Source: Bacteroides sp. CAG:530
Lineage (GTDB): Bacteria > Bacteroidota > Bacteroidia > Bacteroidales > Bacteroidaceae
Direction: 5' to 3'
Length of the DNA stretch: 20,847 bases
NCBI GenBank assembly: GCA_000434735.1
Contig: FR881205.1
Span: forward strand, 1 to 20,847
Part shown: in pieces, positions 7,943 to 16,285 of the stretch
How positions within the stretch are numbered: position 1 is the first letter of the stretch
How the letters are laid out: each line of letters starts with the position of its first letter
Notes under the pieces: model-generated
Seen by the model: the letters and a program-made list of their open reading frames with translations, nothing else
What the model was told of the DNA's origin: nothing
Databases searched by the model: none
Made by a program: the position numbers and the translations under genes

Positions 7943-8974
7943 ATGAAAAGAGATAGCATATTTTTATTGATTTTGCTTCTTAGTTTTTGCTGTTGTAGTA
8001 AAAAAAATCAACAGACAGATACTGTCAAGAATGACAGTATTACAGAGTTCTTTAGGAACTTTTATACTGGCTGCAATGAATATTTTGTCCAAATAGACAA
8101 AGCTGACCGTGACAACAAAAGCGATTCTTACAGACTGTATCTGACCGACAAGTTCATATCATTCCTCAAAGACTTCTGCTATGATGATATTGTTGCAGAA
8201 GCCTACAATTATGATTTAGACATATATGGACGAGACGGAATAGACTCTCTCAATGACAGCAATCTCCAATCCTTGCATGTGGAAAAGATGGCAAATGAAA
8301 AGAATGCTTATATTGTGCATCTACAAATGGACACGACACATATTCAAAGACTATATACACTCGCCAAGCAGGATGGAAAGATGAAAATCTATGCAATAGG
8401 CAAACGCAAACACCCCATGATTTTCCGCAACGATACTTTGCGTATAGCAGATTGCCCCAAGAGTCATAGTGGGTATTACCATTGGCACGGCTTCACCATT
8501 TCCAATTATTATTCAATAGCTGAAAGTATGATTATCAAGCCTAACTGCAGAGTGGCTGTATTGACTCCTTATTTTGAAAACACGGCAGCTGAACCTTTGA
8601 TATACTCCGACCGCCTCTTAGTTGTGGAATACAAGAATCGAAAATGGGTTTATAATAATGTCATCAGTAACCAAAAGTATTTGGCAGGATGGACTCCATA
8701 TGAGACTTTAGTAAAAACTTCGGAAGATGCTCCAGATGATTTTCTTGAGCGCAGCGATTTTCTTCTTTCTTACAGTGCAGGTATGGGATATAAGATTTAT
8801 TATACGTTAGGCGTCAAGGCTATAGAAAATGAACTGTATCTGACAGGCTACAAATGGGAGGAACATGATTCTGGCCTTTTATTTCGCAAGCAAATTATAC
8901 AAGAGTATGATGGCACGGAAATGCCTTTGGCTACATATCGTAGATACATGCCTTGGGAATTAAGGTTAGAATAG
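7943..8974 (+). CDS. Putative lipoprotein of unknown function
   Basis: A 343-residue protein beginning MKRDS, a run of Leu/Ile/Phe to residue 15 and then three cysteines (16-18) followed by Ser-Lys-Lys. This is a lipoprotein-type export signal with an unusual CCC at the cleavage region. The mature part is mixed alpha/beta, rich in Tyr, Asp and Lys, with no repeats or membrane spans. Segments such as HSGYYHWHGFTISNYYS (162-178) are not from a family I recognise. It is AT-rich compared with the helicase operon before it and the transporter after it, which fits an acquired gene. It sits alone between a decayed region and the Nudix operon. An orphan immunity or stress lipoprotein is possible, but nothing in the sequence proves it. 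Confidence 0.75.
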   Translation: MKRDSIFLLILLLSFCCCSKKNQQTDTVKNDSITEFFRNFYTGCNEYFVQIDKADRDNKSDSYRLYLTDKFISFLKDFCYDDIVAEAYNYDLDIYGRDGIDSLNDSNLQSLHVEKMANEKNAYIVHLQMDTTHIQRLYTLAKQDGKMKIYAIGKRKHPMIFRNDTLRIADCPKSHSGYYHWHGFTISNYYSIAESMIIKPNCRVAVLTPYFENTAAEPLIYSDRLLVVEYKNRKWVYNNVISNQKYLAGWTPYETLVKTSEDAPDDFLERSDFLLSYSAGMGYKIYYTLGVKAIENELYLTGYKWEEHDSGLLFRKQIIQEYDGTEMPLATYRRYMPWELRLE

Positions 8975-9047
8975 TCTTCAGAATCAAGTAAAATTTATTC
9001 ACTTCTCATGGAAATGCTGTTGAAACAGCCAATATAAACTTAGTAAT

Positions 9048-9221
9048 ATGAAAATAATATCAAGTATAATTGCTTTTTTCTTCTTCATGGTCTATGATAC
9101 CATAGATTATTTCAATAATTTTCTCCTTTTCATACCAAACATTCCTGATTCTTATATGGAAGCGAATAGATGGGAAAGAAAATTAAGAAAATTGTTAAAG
9201 CTCAAGCATAAATCAAAATAA
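9048..9221 (+). CDS. Small hydrophobic/basic ORF, 57 aa, hypothetical
   Basis: An ATG-started frame of 57 codons begins MKIISSIIAFFFFMVYD and ends in a strongly basic tail (RKLRKLLKLKHKSK). It has one N-terminal hydrophobic segment (about residues 3-15), so it could be a small membrane or secreted peptide. It follows the orphan lipoprotein by 73 bp with only a weak stem between them and may share its transcript. There is no homology evidence, and in such AT-rich DNA a frame of this size could arise by chance. Confidence 0.35.
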   Translation: MKIISSIIAFFFFMVYDTIDYFNNFLLFIPNIPDSYMEANRWERKLRKLLKLKHKSK

Positions 9222-9599
9222 TATTGTTGGTAGGCTTGCCTATATAAGTAAATGAAATGATAAGAAATCCTAAATATAAAATAATTTTGTAAGTAATTTT
9301 ACCAAGAAGCTAACTTTTTCATTATGAAAAATCGAGCTTTTAATAGGCTTTGTTATAGCATCACTATTAGAAAAGATTTTTTCGTCTTTTCGCCAGAATC
9401 TTAATATTTATCTGTACATTTCTATTTTCAATGATTTTGTGCGCATTTCGCAACCGCTTCTATCACTTCAGCCACTGTGTCTATTATTAGTTGATTATCA
9501 GTATTATACGCTCTGAACGGTAGAAAAGTGATTGTGTGGATTCTGTTTAGATACGGAAAGGTAATAATTTAACGTATTTAACTTTCGCTTACACCGATA
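9222..9599. other. Gene-poor decayed region
   Basis: No full gene is visible. A perfect -7 box TAATTTTG lies at 9282-9289, followed by a 26-codon frame at 9324-9404 (begins MKNRAFNRLCYS) that may be only the start of a lost gene. A small TAGGC-TT-GCCTA stem is near 9232. The 50-bp copy of the start of the 10059 gene is at 9421-9470. The rest looks like degraded sequence next to the Abi remnant. Confidence 0.45.
9421..9470 (+). repeat. Partial duplicate of the 5' part of the small gene at 10059
   Basis: These 50 bases match 10068-10118 except for one deleted base and one substitution near 9441. They include the whole stretch from TCTATTTTCAATG to TATCACTTCA. The deletion shifts the frame and no start codon precedes it, so this copy cannot make the protein. 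It is a remnant of a duplication or of recombination between related small genes. Confidence 0.8.
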
Positions 9600-9881
9600 T
9601 TACCCCAAAGTGTATGATGTTGGGCGATTAGTAGAATGAGCAATTCTTCTTGAAGAGACAGGCATGATGGAGCTTACTTTGTCCCACACTCTTGAATGGT
9701 GGCAACAGGCATTTCGTAACAGTGTCAAAGACGTTATCCAAGATTCTAAGACGATTGGTTGCAAGACAAAGTAATGCGATATGCGCTTGCGTATCTTGTC
9801 TGCTTTCAGATTACGGTAAACCATGTTCACATTGCCAGTTGCCAGCAACTCATTGACTGTGGCATTAACCTCTACATACAA
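9600..9881 (-). pseudogene. C-terminal remnant of an Abi_2-type (AbiD/AbiF-like) abortive infection gene
   Basis: The minus-strand frame (93 codons from a TTG) contains VYRNLKADKIRKRIS (21-35), then LESWITSLTLLRN (45-57), then CCHHSRVW (59-66). This order and spacing is characteristic of the C-terminal half of Abi_2 proteins, whose core is an RN-x-C-x-HHSR-x-W motif corresponding to the HEPN R-x4-6-H site (here Arg56 and His61). The N-terminal two-thirds of such a protein (about 200 residues) is absent. An in-frame TAA lies seven codons upstream of the TTG, and the frame ends about 27 residues after the motif. I read it as a dead gene. The identification rests on motif memory and was not checked by alignment. 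Confidence 0.55.
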
Positions 9882-10058
9882 AAGGAACAGCTTACATTAT
9901 TGGACGATGAAGGACATCCGTCCCTCTTTGCTCCTATAATGATAGCCACGCGCACTATAAACATCAAGAGCAGTTTAATCTGCACCAACCGAGCAAGACA
10001 GCCGCGGTGGTCAAGATACGATGTGGAAGATTTAGTTTAACTTCAAAAAAATGTCATT

Positions 10059-10307
10059 ATGAACAATTCTATTTTCAATGATTTTGTTGTGCATTTCGCA
10101 ACCGCTTCTATCACTTCACTTGTAGAATCTTTTAATAGTCAGGTAGGAAACCGAGGTTTCACATCTGCACGTGCCGCGCACGACGTAGCTCTAATCAGGG
10201 AACTTATCCGTCGTGGTATCGATGTGTCTGCCGTGTACGACGGCAAGTGGATCTCTTTTGCTAAACGAGTGGTTCTCAATAATAATAAGTTGGAGATTGC
10301 CGGATAA
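10059..10307 (+). CDS. Small conserved-looking protein, 82 aa, unknown function
   Basis: An ATG-started 82-residue soluble protein beginning MNNSIFNDFVVHFATAS. It ends with a predicted helix, IRELIRRGIDVSAVYDG (46-62), and a strand-rich tail (WISFAKRVVLNNNKLEI, 64-80). Codon use is less AT-rich than the surrounding decayed DNA, and a strong terminator follows within 24 bp, which together support a real gene. I have an impression of similar small proteins in Prevotella and Bacteroides but cannot name a family or function. Its first 17 codons are duplicated in damaged form at 9421-9470. Confidence 0.65.
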   Translation: MNNSIFNDFVVHFATASITSLVESFNSQVGNRGFTSARAAHDVALIRELIRRGIDVSAVYDGKWISFAKRVVLNNNKLEIAG

Positions 10308-10330
10308 AGTTATCCGCTTAAAATAATAGA

Positions 10331-10370
10331 AAATCCCATGATACCGTCTGCTCTTGGTGTCATGGGATTT
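10331..10370 (+). terminator. Rho-independent terminator of the 82-aa gene
   Basis: AAATCCCATGATACC (10331-10345) pairs with GGTGTCATGGGATTT (10356-10370) with a single G-T pair, a 10-nt loop and a T-rich downstream flank (ATTGTTTCTTT). Confidence 0.85.
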
Positions 10371-10466
10371 CATTGTTTCTTTAGTTTTTGTTTTTTTTGT
10401 CTACGTCAGCATTATGCAAAGCGTAAATGTAAAACATAAAATCTCTTATTGTTTCCCAAAAAAGTG

Positions 10467-10474
10467 TAGTTTTG
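10467..10474 (+). promoter_or_regulatory. -7 box of the sugar transporter promoter
   Basis: TAGTTTTG is a perfect TAnnTTTG match. ATTG at 10448-10451 is the only nearby -33 candidate and is closer (15 bp) than usual. The box overlaps the TTG at 10472 that opens the longest frame, which argues that the true start is the ATG at 10526 with a leader of about 45 nt. Confidence 0.55.
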
Positions 10475-10525
10475 CAGCGAGAGATTTTAATAACTTCATT
10501 ATTGACTAAAAAATTAATAGGTATT

Positions 10526-11728
10526 ATGAAACAAGAATCAAGCAAGAACTTCGTTGTGCCTTTGGCTTTTGTGGGACTAATGTTCTTTACTTTAGGTTTT
10601 GCGTTAGGTATTAATTCTTTCCTTATCCCAGTGCTGAAAGGATCGCTTAATTTGTCTTCGGGAGTGGCTTACCTGCTACTGGCTGCCACATTCATTCCGT
10701 TCATCCTTTTCGGTTATCCGGCTTCGCGCACCATTGCGGCTGTAGGCTACAAGCGTACTATGGCAATTTCGTTTGTTATTTTTGCCTTGGCTTTCGTTGT
10801 GTTCGTTATGTCGGCTAAGAATGAGAGCTTCATACAGTTTTTGGTAGCTTCGTTTACTAGCGGCATAGCCAATGCCTATCTGCAAGCTTCGGTAAATCCA
10901 TACATCACTATTCTTGGACCTATCGACAGTGCCGCACGCCGTATCAGTATGATGGGAATTTGCAATAAACTTGCTTGGCCGGTGGCTCCGCTGTTCTTTG
11001 CAGCCGTAGTGCCCGATAGCACTAACGTGCAGATAGCAGACCTCTACTTGCCGTTCTATATTATCATTGGAGTATTTGTATTGCTGAGCATTATTTCGCT
11101 TATGGCTCCTCTGCCTGAGGTGAAGGCGACCGGTGAGGATGAAAACTCAGCAGATGACTGTCCTTACGCAGCAGGCAAGACCTCGATATGGCAGTTTCCG
11201 CACTTGTTGCTCGGAGTTGTAGCCTTGTTTATTTATGTAGGTGTTGAGACTCTTGCGCTCAGTACAGCTATAGATTACGCTACGGCAGTAGGATTGCCTT
11301 CTCCCGACCGCTATGCATGGATACCGAGTATAGGTATGGTAGTAGGATATATTTGCGGCATTGTGCTTATTCCTAAATATTTATCGCAGGATGGCGCTAT
11401 GCGTATTTGTGCGGCACTCGGTGTGGTAGGTTCATTGCTCGTGGTGCTGCTTCCTGCTCAGATATCAATATGGGCAATATTCCTAATGGCTCTTGGATGC
11501 TCGTTGTTATGGCCTTCATTGTGGCCGCTGGCAATGGCCGACCTTGGACGCTTTACAAAGTCGGGTAGTGCCTTGCTTACAATGGCCATTGCTGGAGGAG
11601 CGGTTGTACCTACACTGTTTGGAGCACTAAAGGATTCTTTCGGCGCACAGAATGCTTACTGGTTAGCAGTGCCTTGCTTCCTTTTCATATTCTATTACGG
11701 ACTAGTTGGACATAAGATCAGAAAATAA
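10526..11728 (+). CDS. MFS sugar:proton symporter, FucP/GluP-like
   Basis: A 400-residue inner-membrane transporter with about 12 hydrophobic spans. The first span region, FVGLMFFTLGFALGINSFLIPVLK (15-38), and the ASVNPYITILGP segment (121-132) are typical of the FucP/glucose-galactose (GluP) branch of the major facilitator superfamily. VGYKRT (73-78) stands for the loop 2-3 motif. A hydrophilic central loop (about 199-221, with DENSADD) separates the two halves. I chose ATG 10526 over the upstream TTG at 10472 because that codon lies in the promoter. It converges on an alpha-galactosidase gene, so galactose is a reasonable substrate guess, but fucose, glucose or an amino sugar cannot be excluded. 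Confidence 0.9.
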   Translation: MKQESSKNFVVPLAFVGLMFFTLGFALGINSFLIPVLKGSLNLSSGVAYLLLAATFIPFILFGYPASRTIAAVGYKRTMAISFVIFALAFVVFVMSAKNESFIQFLVASFTSGIANAYLQASVNPYITILGPIDSAARRISMMGICNKLAWPVAPLFFAAVVPDSTNVQIADLYLPFYIIIGVFVLLSIISLMAPLPEVKATGEDENSADDCPYAAGKTSIWQFPHLLLGVVALFIYVGVETLALSTAIDYATAVGLPSPDRYAWIPSIGMVVGYICGIVLIPKYLSQDGAMRICAALGVVGSLLVVLLPAQISIWAIFLMALGCSLLWPSLWPLAMADLGRFTKSGSALLTMAIAGGAVVPTLFGALKDSFGAQNAYWLAVPCFLFIFYYGLVGHKIRK

Positions 11729-11745
11729 TATATCCGTTTTTATAA

Positions 11746-11787
11746 GACAAAAAGCCTTCTGAAATTTCTTTCGGAAGGCTTTTTGTC
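11746..11787. terminator. Bidirectional terminator between the converging transporter and galactosidase genes
   Basis: GACAAAAAGCCTTCTGAA (11746-11763) pairs with TTCGGAAGGCTTTTTGTC (11770-11787) with one G-T pair and a 6-nt loop. It carries T runs on both strands, as expected of a shared terminator between convergent genes. Confidence 0.92.
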
Positions 11788-11837
11788 TCTCTTTTAGTTA
11801 GTATCGGGTGTGTTTTGTATTGCTATATACGTGGTAT

Positions 11838-14018
11838 TTATTCAAATACCAATACATGGCTTGTGCCATCTTGCGCTGTGAATACATTTAAACCTATCTT
11901 CATTAAATAGTCTCCACTGTATTGTTTGCCGTTGCATTCTAGTTCTGAAACCTTGCCGTGCATGAGGTTTGTTTCTTTAACGGTATACATCTTCTTGGCG
12001 TCTAATCCTTGTAATTTTATGTTTTGTAGTGGCTCTTTGTATCGTGGGTGTAGGTCGTAAGCAAAGAGTACGGCACGCTGCTTGTCTTTACTAACGTAGT
12101 TGATGGCGCAGTGGTTACCTTCGTATGGAGAAACCAAACGGTATTGATCGCCTTCAAGAATCATAGGCTTCATGCTATCGTAGTTCTTTACAGCTTGCTG
12201 CACGAATTTATAATCGTCTTTAGAAAGTGACTTAAGGTCGATGTCGAAGCCTAATTTGCATGAGCTGCAAACGTCGGTGCGGAATTTAACCGATGTATTC
12301 TTATTCCAATTAGTAACGTGCGATCCCATTGTCTTAGCTGGGAAGAACTTAGACAGACTCCACTGAATGTAGATACGTTCGTACGGGTCTGTGTCGTCAG
12401 AGCACCAGAATTCTGTAAAGTACTTCAGCATTTCGTAATCCATTCTTCCGCCACCGCCAGAGCAGAGCATCATCGGCAATTTAGGATATTTATTGTGTAT
12501 GCGAGTTAGTACATTATAAATGCCGCGTATATGGTCGATGTAGAAATTACCTTGATTATGCTTGTGATATGGCGAGTAGATATTGGTAATTACGCTGTTG
12601 CAGTCCCACTTAAAGTAAGCCACTTCAGGATTTTCGGTCATGATATGGTCTACGATGCCGAACACGTAGTCTTGAACTTTGGGGTTAGAGATGTCTAGTA
12701 CCAACTGGTTACGATAGTAATAAGTATCGCGCTGCGGTTGCATTATCACCCAGTCGGGATGTTTTTCGAAGAGTTCGCTTTTGGGGTTTACCATTTCCGG
12801 CTCAATCCAGATGCCGAATTTCACGCCTGCCTTCTTAGCGTCTTTTACCAGTCCTGGTATACCTTCAGGCAACTTGCTTTTAGTAGCTTCCCAGTCGCCA
12901 AGACCCGCATGATCGTCCTTGCGAGGATACTTGTTGGCAAACCAACCGTCGTCTAACAAGAACATATCTACTCCAAGGTCTTTAGCATCCTTCATCAACT
13001 CGGCAAGACTCTGCTGGTTGAAGTCGAAGCCTGTGTTTTCCCAGTTGTTCAGAAGTGTAAGTCTATCGTCCATGCCCATGTTTACCTGATACTGTCTAGC
13101 CCAGTTATGCAGATTACGAGATGCCTCGCCCATGCCGTTATCGCTCATGGCGAAGATAAACTCTGGTGTTGTAAACACTTCGCCAGCGTTCAACTTATAA
13201 TCTGAAGCGTAAGGGTTGATGGCAGGAATAACACGAAGCGCACCCACGTTGTCCACTTCGAAAGTGAAGCGGAAGTTGCCTGGCCATCCTATAGTTCCAA
13301 GCATTACTTTTCCCTCGTTCTCCTTGGCTGGTTCATCGAATCCCAATTCGAAGAATGGCTCAGTCTGCATAGCTGCACGGGTACCAAGCTTGGTATCGAT
13401 AATCTTCTTGCCTGTGCTAAGCTGTGTAGTTTCTGGCTGACCTTCTTTGGCCCAGTCGCTGTGGTAGTTGGTCAAATAATATTTTGATGACTTGAAGTAT
13501 AGCATAGTAGAGCTATATCGCCAAAGTGTGATGGCCGATTTCTCTTTATGCGAGATTTCGCTCCAAGCTTTGATTACGTTTTCTTTAGGATAAGCCACAT
13601 AGTGAAGCTTTACAGTAAGTGGATATACCTTATCTTGAAGTGTTATGATGGTTTCTGTGCCGCCATTTACAGCTTTCTGCTCATAATTTTTATAATACAG
13701 ATAAGTTGTCATGTTTCCATCGGCGTGTGTTACCGCTACGGCAGGCTCGAAATAATCTTCAGCTCCCGAAGTAGCGTATACTTCATGTCCGCGTTGGCTT
13801 ACAGATCCGTCGGATGCTGCATACACATCCCATTTCAGATTTTCATAATCAGCGGGATTTTGCAGTTTATCGCCAAGGTAAACTTGATAAAGGCGTCCTT
13901 TAGGCGATACCTTCATTACGAGGTCCGTCTTGTCTGTAGATACCCGAATGATTTCTTGGGCGAATGACATGATAGAACTCATGCATATGGCTGCTAGTAG
14001 AATGATACCTTTTTTCAT
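11838..14018 (-). CDS. Secreted GH36 alpha-galactosidase
   Basis: A 726-residue enzyme with a signal peptide (MKKG, hydrophobic core to about residue 18, SFA-Q cleavage near 20-21) that should act in the periplasm or outside the cell. Family GH36 retaining alpha-galactosidases cleave terminal alpha-galactosides such as melibiose, raffinose and galactomannan branches. The N-terminal beta-sandwich (about 21-310) precedes the TIM barrel with GVDMFLLDDGWF (349-360), GIWIEPEMVN (402-411), the nucleophile Asp472 in YFKWDCN, and the acid/base Asp541 (or 542) in CSDDTDP. SGGGGRMD (520-527) is also a family hallmark. The length is normal. It lies directly downstream of the broken TonB-dependent receptor on the same strand and may once have been in its operon. 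It has no clear promoter of its own in the 75-bp gap. Confidence 0.95.
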   Translation of the reverse strand: MKKGIILLAAICMSSIMSFAQEIIRVSTDKTDLVMKVSPKGRLYQVYLGDKLQNPADYENLKWDVYAASDGSVSQRGHEVYATSGAEDYFEPAVAVTHADGNMTTYLYYKNYEQKAVNGGTETIITLQDKVYPLTVKLHYVAYPKENVIKAWSEISHKEKSAITLWRYSSTMLYFKSSKYYLTNYHSDWAKEGQPETTQLSTGKKIIDTKLGTRAAMQTEPFFELGFDEPAKENEGKVMLGTIGWPGNFRFTFEVDNVGALRVIPAINPYASDYKLNAGEVFTTPEFIFAMSDNGMGEASRNLHNWARQYQVNMGMDDRLTLLNNWENTGFDFNQQSLAELMKDAKDLGVDMFLLDDGWFANKYPRKDDHAGLGDWEATKSKLPEGIPGLVKDAKKAGVKFGIWIEPEMVNPKSELFEKHPDWVIMQPQRDTYYYRNQLVLDISNPKVQDYVFGIVDHIMTENPEVAYFKWDCNSVITNIYSPYHKHNQGNFYIDHIRGIYNVLTRIHNKYPKLPMMLCSGGGGRMDYEMLKYFTEFWCSDDTDPYERIYIQWSLSKFFPAKTMGSHVTNWNKNTSVKFRTDVCSSCKLGFDIDLKSLSKDDYKFVQQAVKNYDSMKPMILEGDQYRLVSPYEGNHCAINYVSKDKQRAVLFAYDLHPRYKEPLQNIKLQGLDAKKMYTVKETNLMHGKVSELECNGKQYSGDYLMKIGLNVFTAQDGTSHVLVFE

Positions 14019-14053
14019 TGTAGTGTGGTTTTTATAGATTGGTTAAATGATTT

Positions 14054-14097
14054 TTGTTTCACTAAATTAATTGTTTTTTTTTGTTTCGCTAAATTAA
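14054..14097. repeat. 17-bp direct repeat in the receptor-galactosidase gap
   Basis: TTGTTTCRCTAAATTAA occurs at 14054-14070 and 14081-14097 with a single base difference, 27 bp apart. The second copy contains the stop codon of the receptor remnant. It looks like a small tandem duplication of the old gene end. Confidence 0.7.
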
Positions 14098-15375
14098 AAT
14101 TTGATGTTTGCGTTGAATTCTACGGTAAACGGACGCATGTAGTTTCCGCTCATGTATTTGCCTGCATATTTCCCGGCTTTTTCTTTCGTAATCAATTCAG
14201 AACCGCTGATTGTTCCTTTGGCGCCTTTTTCATTGAAGATGTTTACTACACTCACACCGAGACTGAGTTTTTTGTTTACGTTCCAGTTTATACCGCCGAA
14301 TGTTTCCCAATGACCGTTGAAGTATAGGGCCTCCTGTAGGTTGGCGTAAGTCTTGCCAAAGTAGCGGAAGCTGAGCCATGCGCTGAGGTTCTTTGTAATG
14401 TCATACTTGGGATCGAGTTCGATGAGTATCTGCGGAATCTCTTTCACAATCATATTGTTGGCATTTACGCTCATTGTCTGACCGTCGCTGAAGGTTACGC
14501 TTGCATTGTAGTTCTCGGCTAATTTATTCTCTGCCCTTGGTGTATTCAGGGCTTAACTCATTATAACCCTAGGTTTCAGAGCGACGAGCTGTCTGTGTAG
14601 GGTCGAGGGGATTTACATACATCTGACTCAATGTGCGAGGATAAGCTTCTACTGTTCCTGCCCATTGGAACGATGATGAATAGTAATCGAGGTGATAATA
14701 CCACTCGTTCAAGCCAAGCATCAATTTATGGTTATCATATATTTTGCGTTTAGTTTCCACTGCCAACCATTATCGAACTGATACTTGCTTATCAAAGCCA
14801 CTTCGTTAGCGTGGTTATCGTTTACGTCTGTCATGTTCCAAGTATCCATCTTTCCGGTCTTTGTGTTAAGGTAAGGAAAAGATCCTTGACGCTGAACATA
14901 AGAGTTCATACCTGGGTCGAAACCTTCTATTGTCTTTATGCTTCCATCGCCTGCGTAGATAAATGGAGCCGCATTAGCAAAGTTGCCTGGGTTCTTGCTG
15001 TTTGAATACTTATATAATAAGGAGATGCTTCCTTTGCCATTATTCAACAGACGTGTCAGACTCAAATGGTAAATCTGAGTGTGGTCGGCATAATCGGTGA
15101 AACGTAGCTTAAAGCTTCCCGGATCGAAGTTCTGGTACATGTCGGCTGTATAGAGCCATTTTTTGCCAATGCCACCAGAGAGGTTAAGGTCAAAGTTCTG
15201 CATACCGAAATGATTGGCTTTATAATTCAGTTTACCGCTGAACTCCTTTTGTCCTAATTCGCTGAATGCCGATACGGCATATGCTATATGTGTTCTTCGT
15301 ATGCGTCTGTGCATACATTCCCGTAGAGGCAGAAGCCAGAATGGCTAATGAAAAAGTTTTAAATTTTAGATTCAT
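14094..15375 (-). pseudogene. TonB-dependent outer-membrane receptor, deleted and frameshifted
   Basis: Pieces of one receptor lie in order on the minus strand. A start at 15375 gives a good signal peptide (MNLKFKTFSLAILASAS, then MYAQ). Near 15290 the sequence jumps in another frame to barrel sequence (YAVSAFSELGQKEFSGKL and onwards, in the 15314-14721 frame). The whole plug domain and much of the barrel are missing. A frameshift between 14721 and 14766 leads into DNHKLMLGLNEWYYHLDYYSS. A TAG at about 14571 interrupts SETxGYNELSPEYTKGRE, perhaps an original Trp. Another frameshift near 14535 enters ENKLAENYNASVTF, and the C-terminal strand ends in FTVEFNANIKF with terminal Phe, as expected of an outer-membrane barrel. 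Functional relatives are roughly 800-1000 residues; about 425 codons remain. It probably once imported the glycan processed by the GH36 enzyme. Confidence 0.85.
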
Positions 15376-15401
15376 AGTTAGCGATGTTTTGATTTCGATT
15401 G

Positions 15402-15409
15402 CAAAGTTA
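15402..15409 (-). promoter_or_regulatory. -7 box of the receptor promoter
   Basis: On the minus strand TAACTTTG is a perfect TAnnTTTG box, 27 bp before the signal-peptide ATG at 15375. No clear -33 TTG is found. If active it could still drive the downstream galactosidase through the broken receptor. Confidence 0.5.
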
Positions 15410-15555
15410 GCCTCAATAAGACGCAGAGTTTATCTGTGTAAATTGAGAGTAGATGTAGATGAGAGGCTTTTAGACTATAATATATTATGAATCAGGAAGT
15501 TTTATAAGTTTATCTTTTTAACTAAAGTAGATGTTCTTGTTTTGAAACTAATCGC

Positions 15556-15563
15556 TAAATTTG
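15556..15563 (+). promoter_or_regulatory. -7 box of the divergent chimeric gene
   Basis: TAAATTTG matches TAnnTTTG exactly, 20 bp before the ATG at 15583. TTG at 15537-15539 is a possible -33 element with a 16-bp spacer. Receptor and regulator-like gene are thus divergently transcribed from about 150 bp of shared DNA. Confidence 0.55.
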
Positions 15564-15582
15564 CAGCGTTAAACCTGTTTTT

Positions 15583-16227
15583 ATGCGATTTATAAAGTGC
15601 TTAGTCTTTATTCTTATATTTATACCTTTACAAATAAAGGCCGATTCAAAATTGGCTACAGCCGATGTTGTGGGCGAAAGGCAGTTATTAGAGCTTCTTG
15701 ATGAATATATTGATAAGCGCGATATGTGTTGCAAACGGAAGGAAGATAAGATAGACCAGCTGAAACTGAAATTGCGGATGGCCGATAGTGATACTTTGAG
15801 GCTTGTAATTCTCAATGATATCTATCGCGAATACTATACCTATCGTTATGACTCGGCTATGGTGTATGCTAATCGTGGACTCTCACTGTCGAAAAGAGAA
15901 AATAATGATTACTATATCAAGTTGAACCTTATTAATAAATATGTTATAACCAAAGGAATATGGATCAAAGTTGGCAAGATTCCTATTCGCGAAGATTTGC
16001 AGGTTTTACCTTTACGATTTGTTTATGATAGGATTAGTGAAAAATTTTTCACCTACAACCCTGAAACAGGCGAGACTGCTCCTACCACAATTGATGTTGC
16101 TGAAAAATTAGAGCGTGCTGCCGTTTGGGATGATAAACAGATAGAGGAGAGAATCAAAAACCACTATGATGGAGTTCCTTGCAAATGGCTGCAGGAAACA
16201 TTTGAATTATTCAATATGGCTCCTTAA
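15583..16227 (+). pseudogene. Chimeric ORF: N-terminus of a DUF6377-type regulator fused to an unrelated tail
   Basis: The 214-residue product starts with a signal peptide (MRFIKCLVFILIFIPLQIKA). Next come ERQLLELLDEYIDKRD (32-47), a heptad-like helix, and YREYYTYRYDSAMVYANRGLSLSKREN (81-107), a TPR-like pair. This is the recognisable opening of the long Bacteroidota sensor/regulators with TPRs and a C-terminal DUF6377/LuxR-type region, normally about 500-550 residues. After YYIKLNLINKY (110-120) the character changes to a compact tail, with FVYDRISEKFFTYNPETGET (147-166), and the protein stops at 214. No transmembrane helix, coiled coil or DNA-binding domain follows. I infer that recombination near 15940-15960 replaced the rest of the regulator with the end of another gene. 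The frame is open, so a fusion protein could be made. The family assignment is from memory of pattern, not alignment. Confidence 0.6.
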
Positions 16228-16285
16228 ATAGCTATTTATAAATTGAGGAGGGAGGTCTTACCGAACAAAATAAACTATGTAAGAT

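Noticed and set aside
7759..7956. 65-codon frame before the orphan lipoprotein
   Set aside because: Lys/Asn/Ile-rich composition, no start context, and it overlaps the next gene start; it is consistent with chance in AT-rich DNA.
9759..10040. 93-codon plus-strand frame over the Abi remnant
   Set aside because: The minus frame in part of the same DNA has a recognisable Abi_2 motif; the plus frame has none.
10472..10525. Longer N-terminus of the sugar transporter from TTG 10472
   Set aside because: The TTG lies inside the perfect -7 box, and the ATG at 10526 gives a normal FucP-like N-terminus.
13548..13967. 139-codon plus-strand frame inside the GH36 gene
   Set aside because: It is antisense to a full, conserved alpha-galactosidase with signal peptide.
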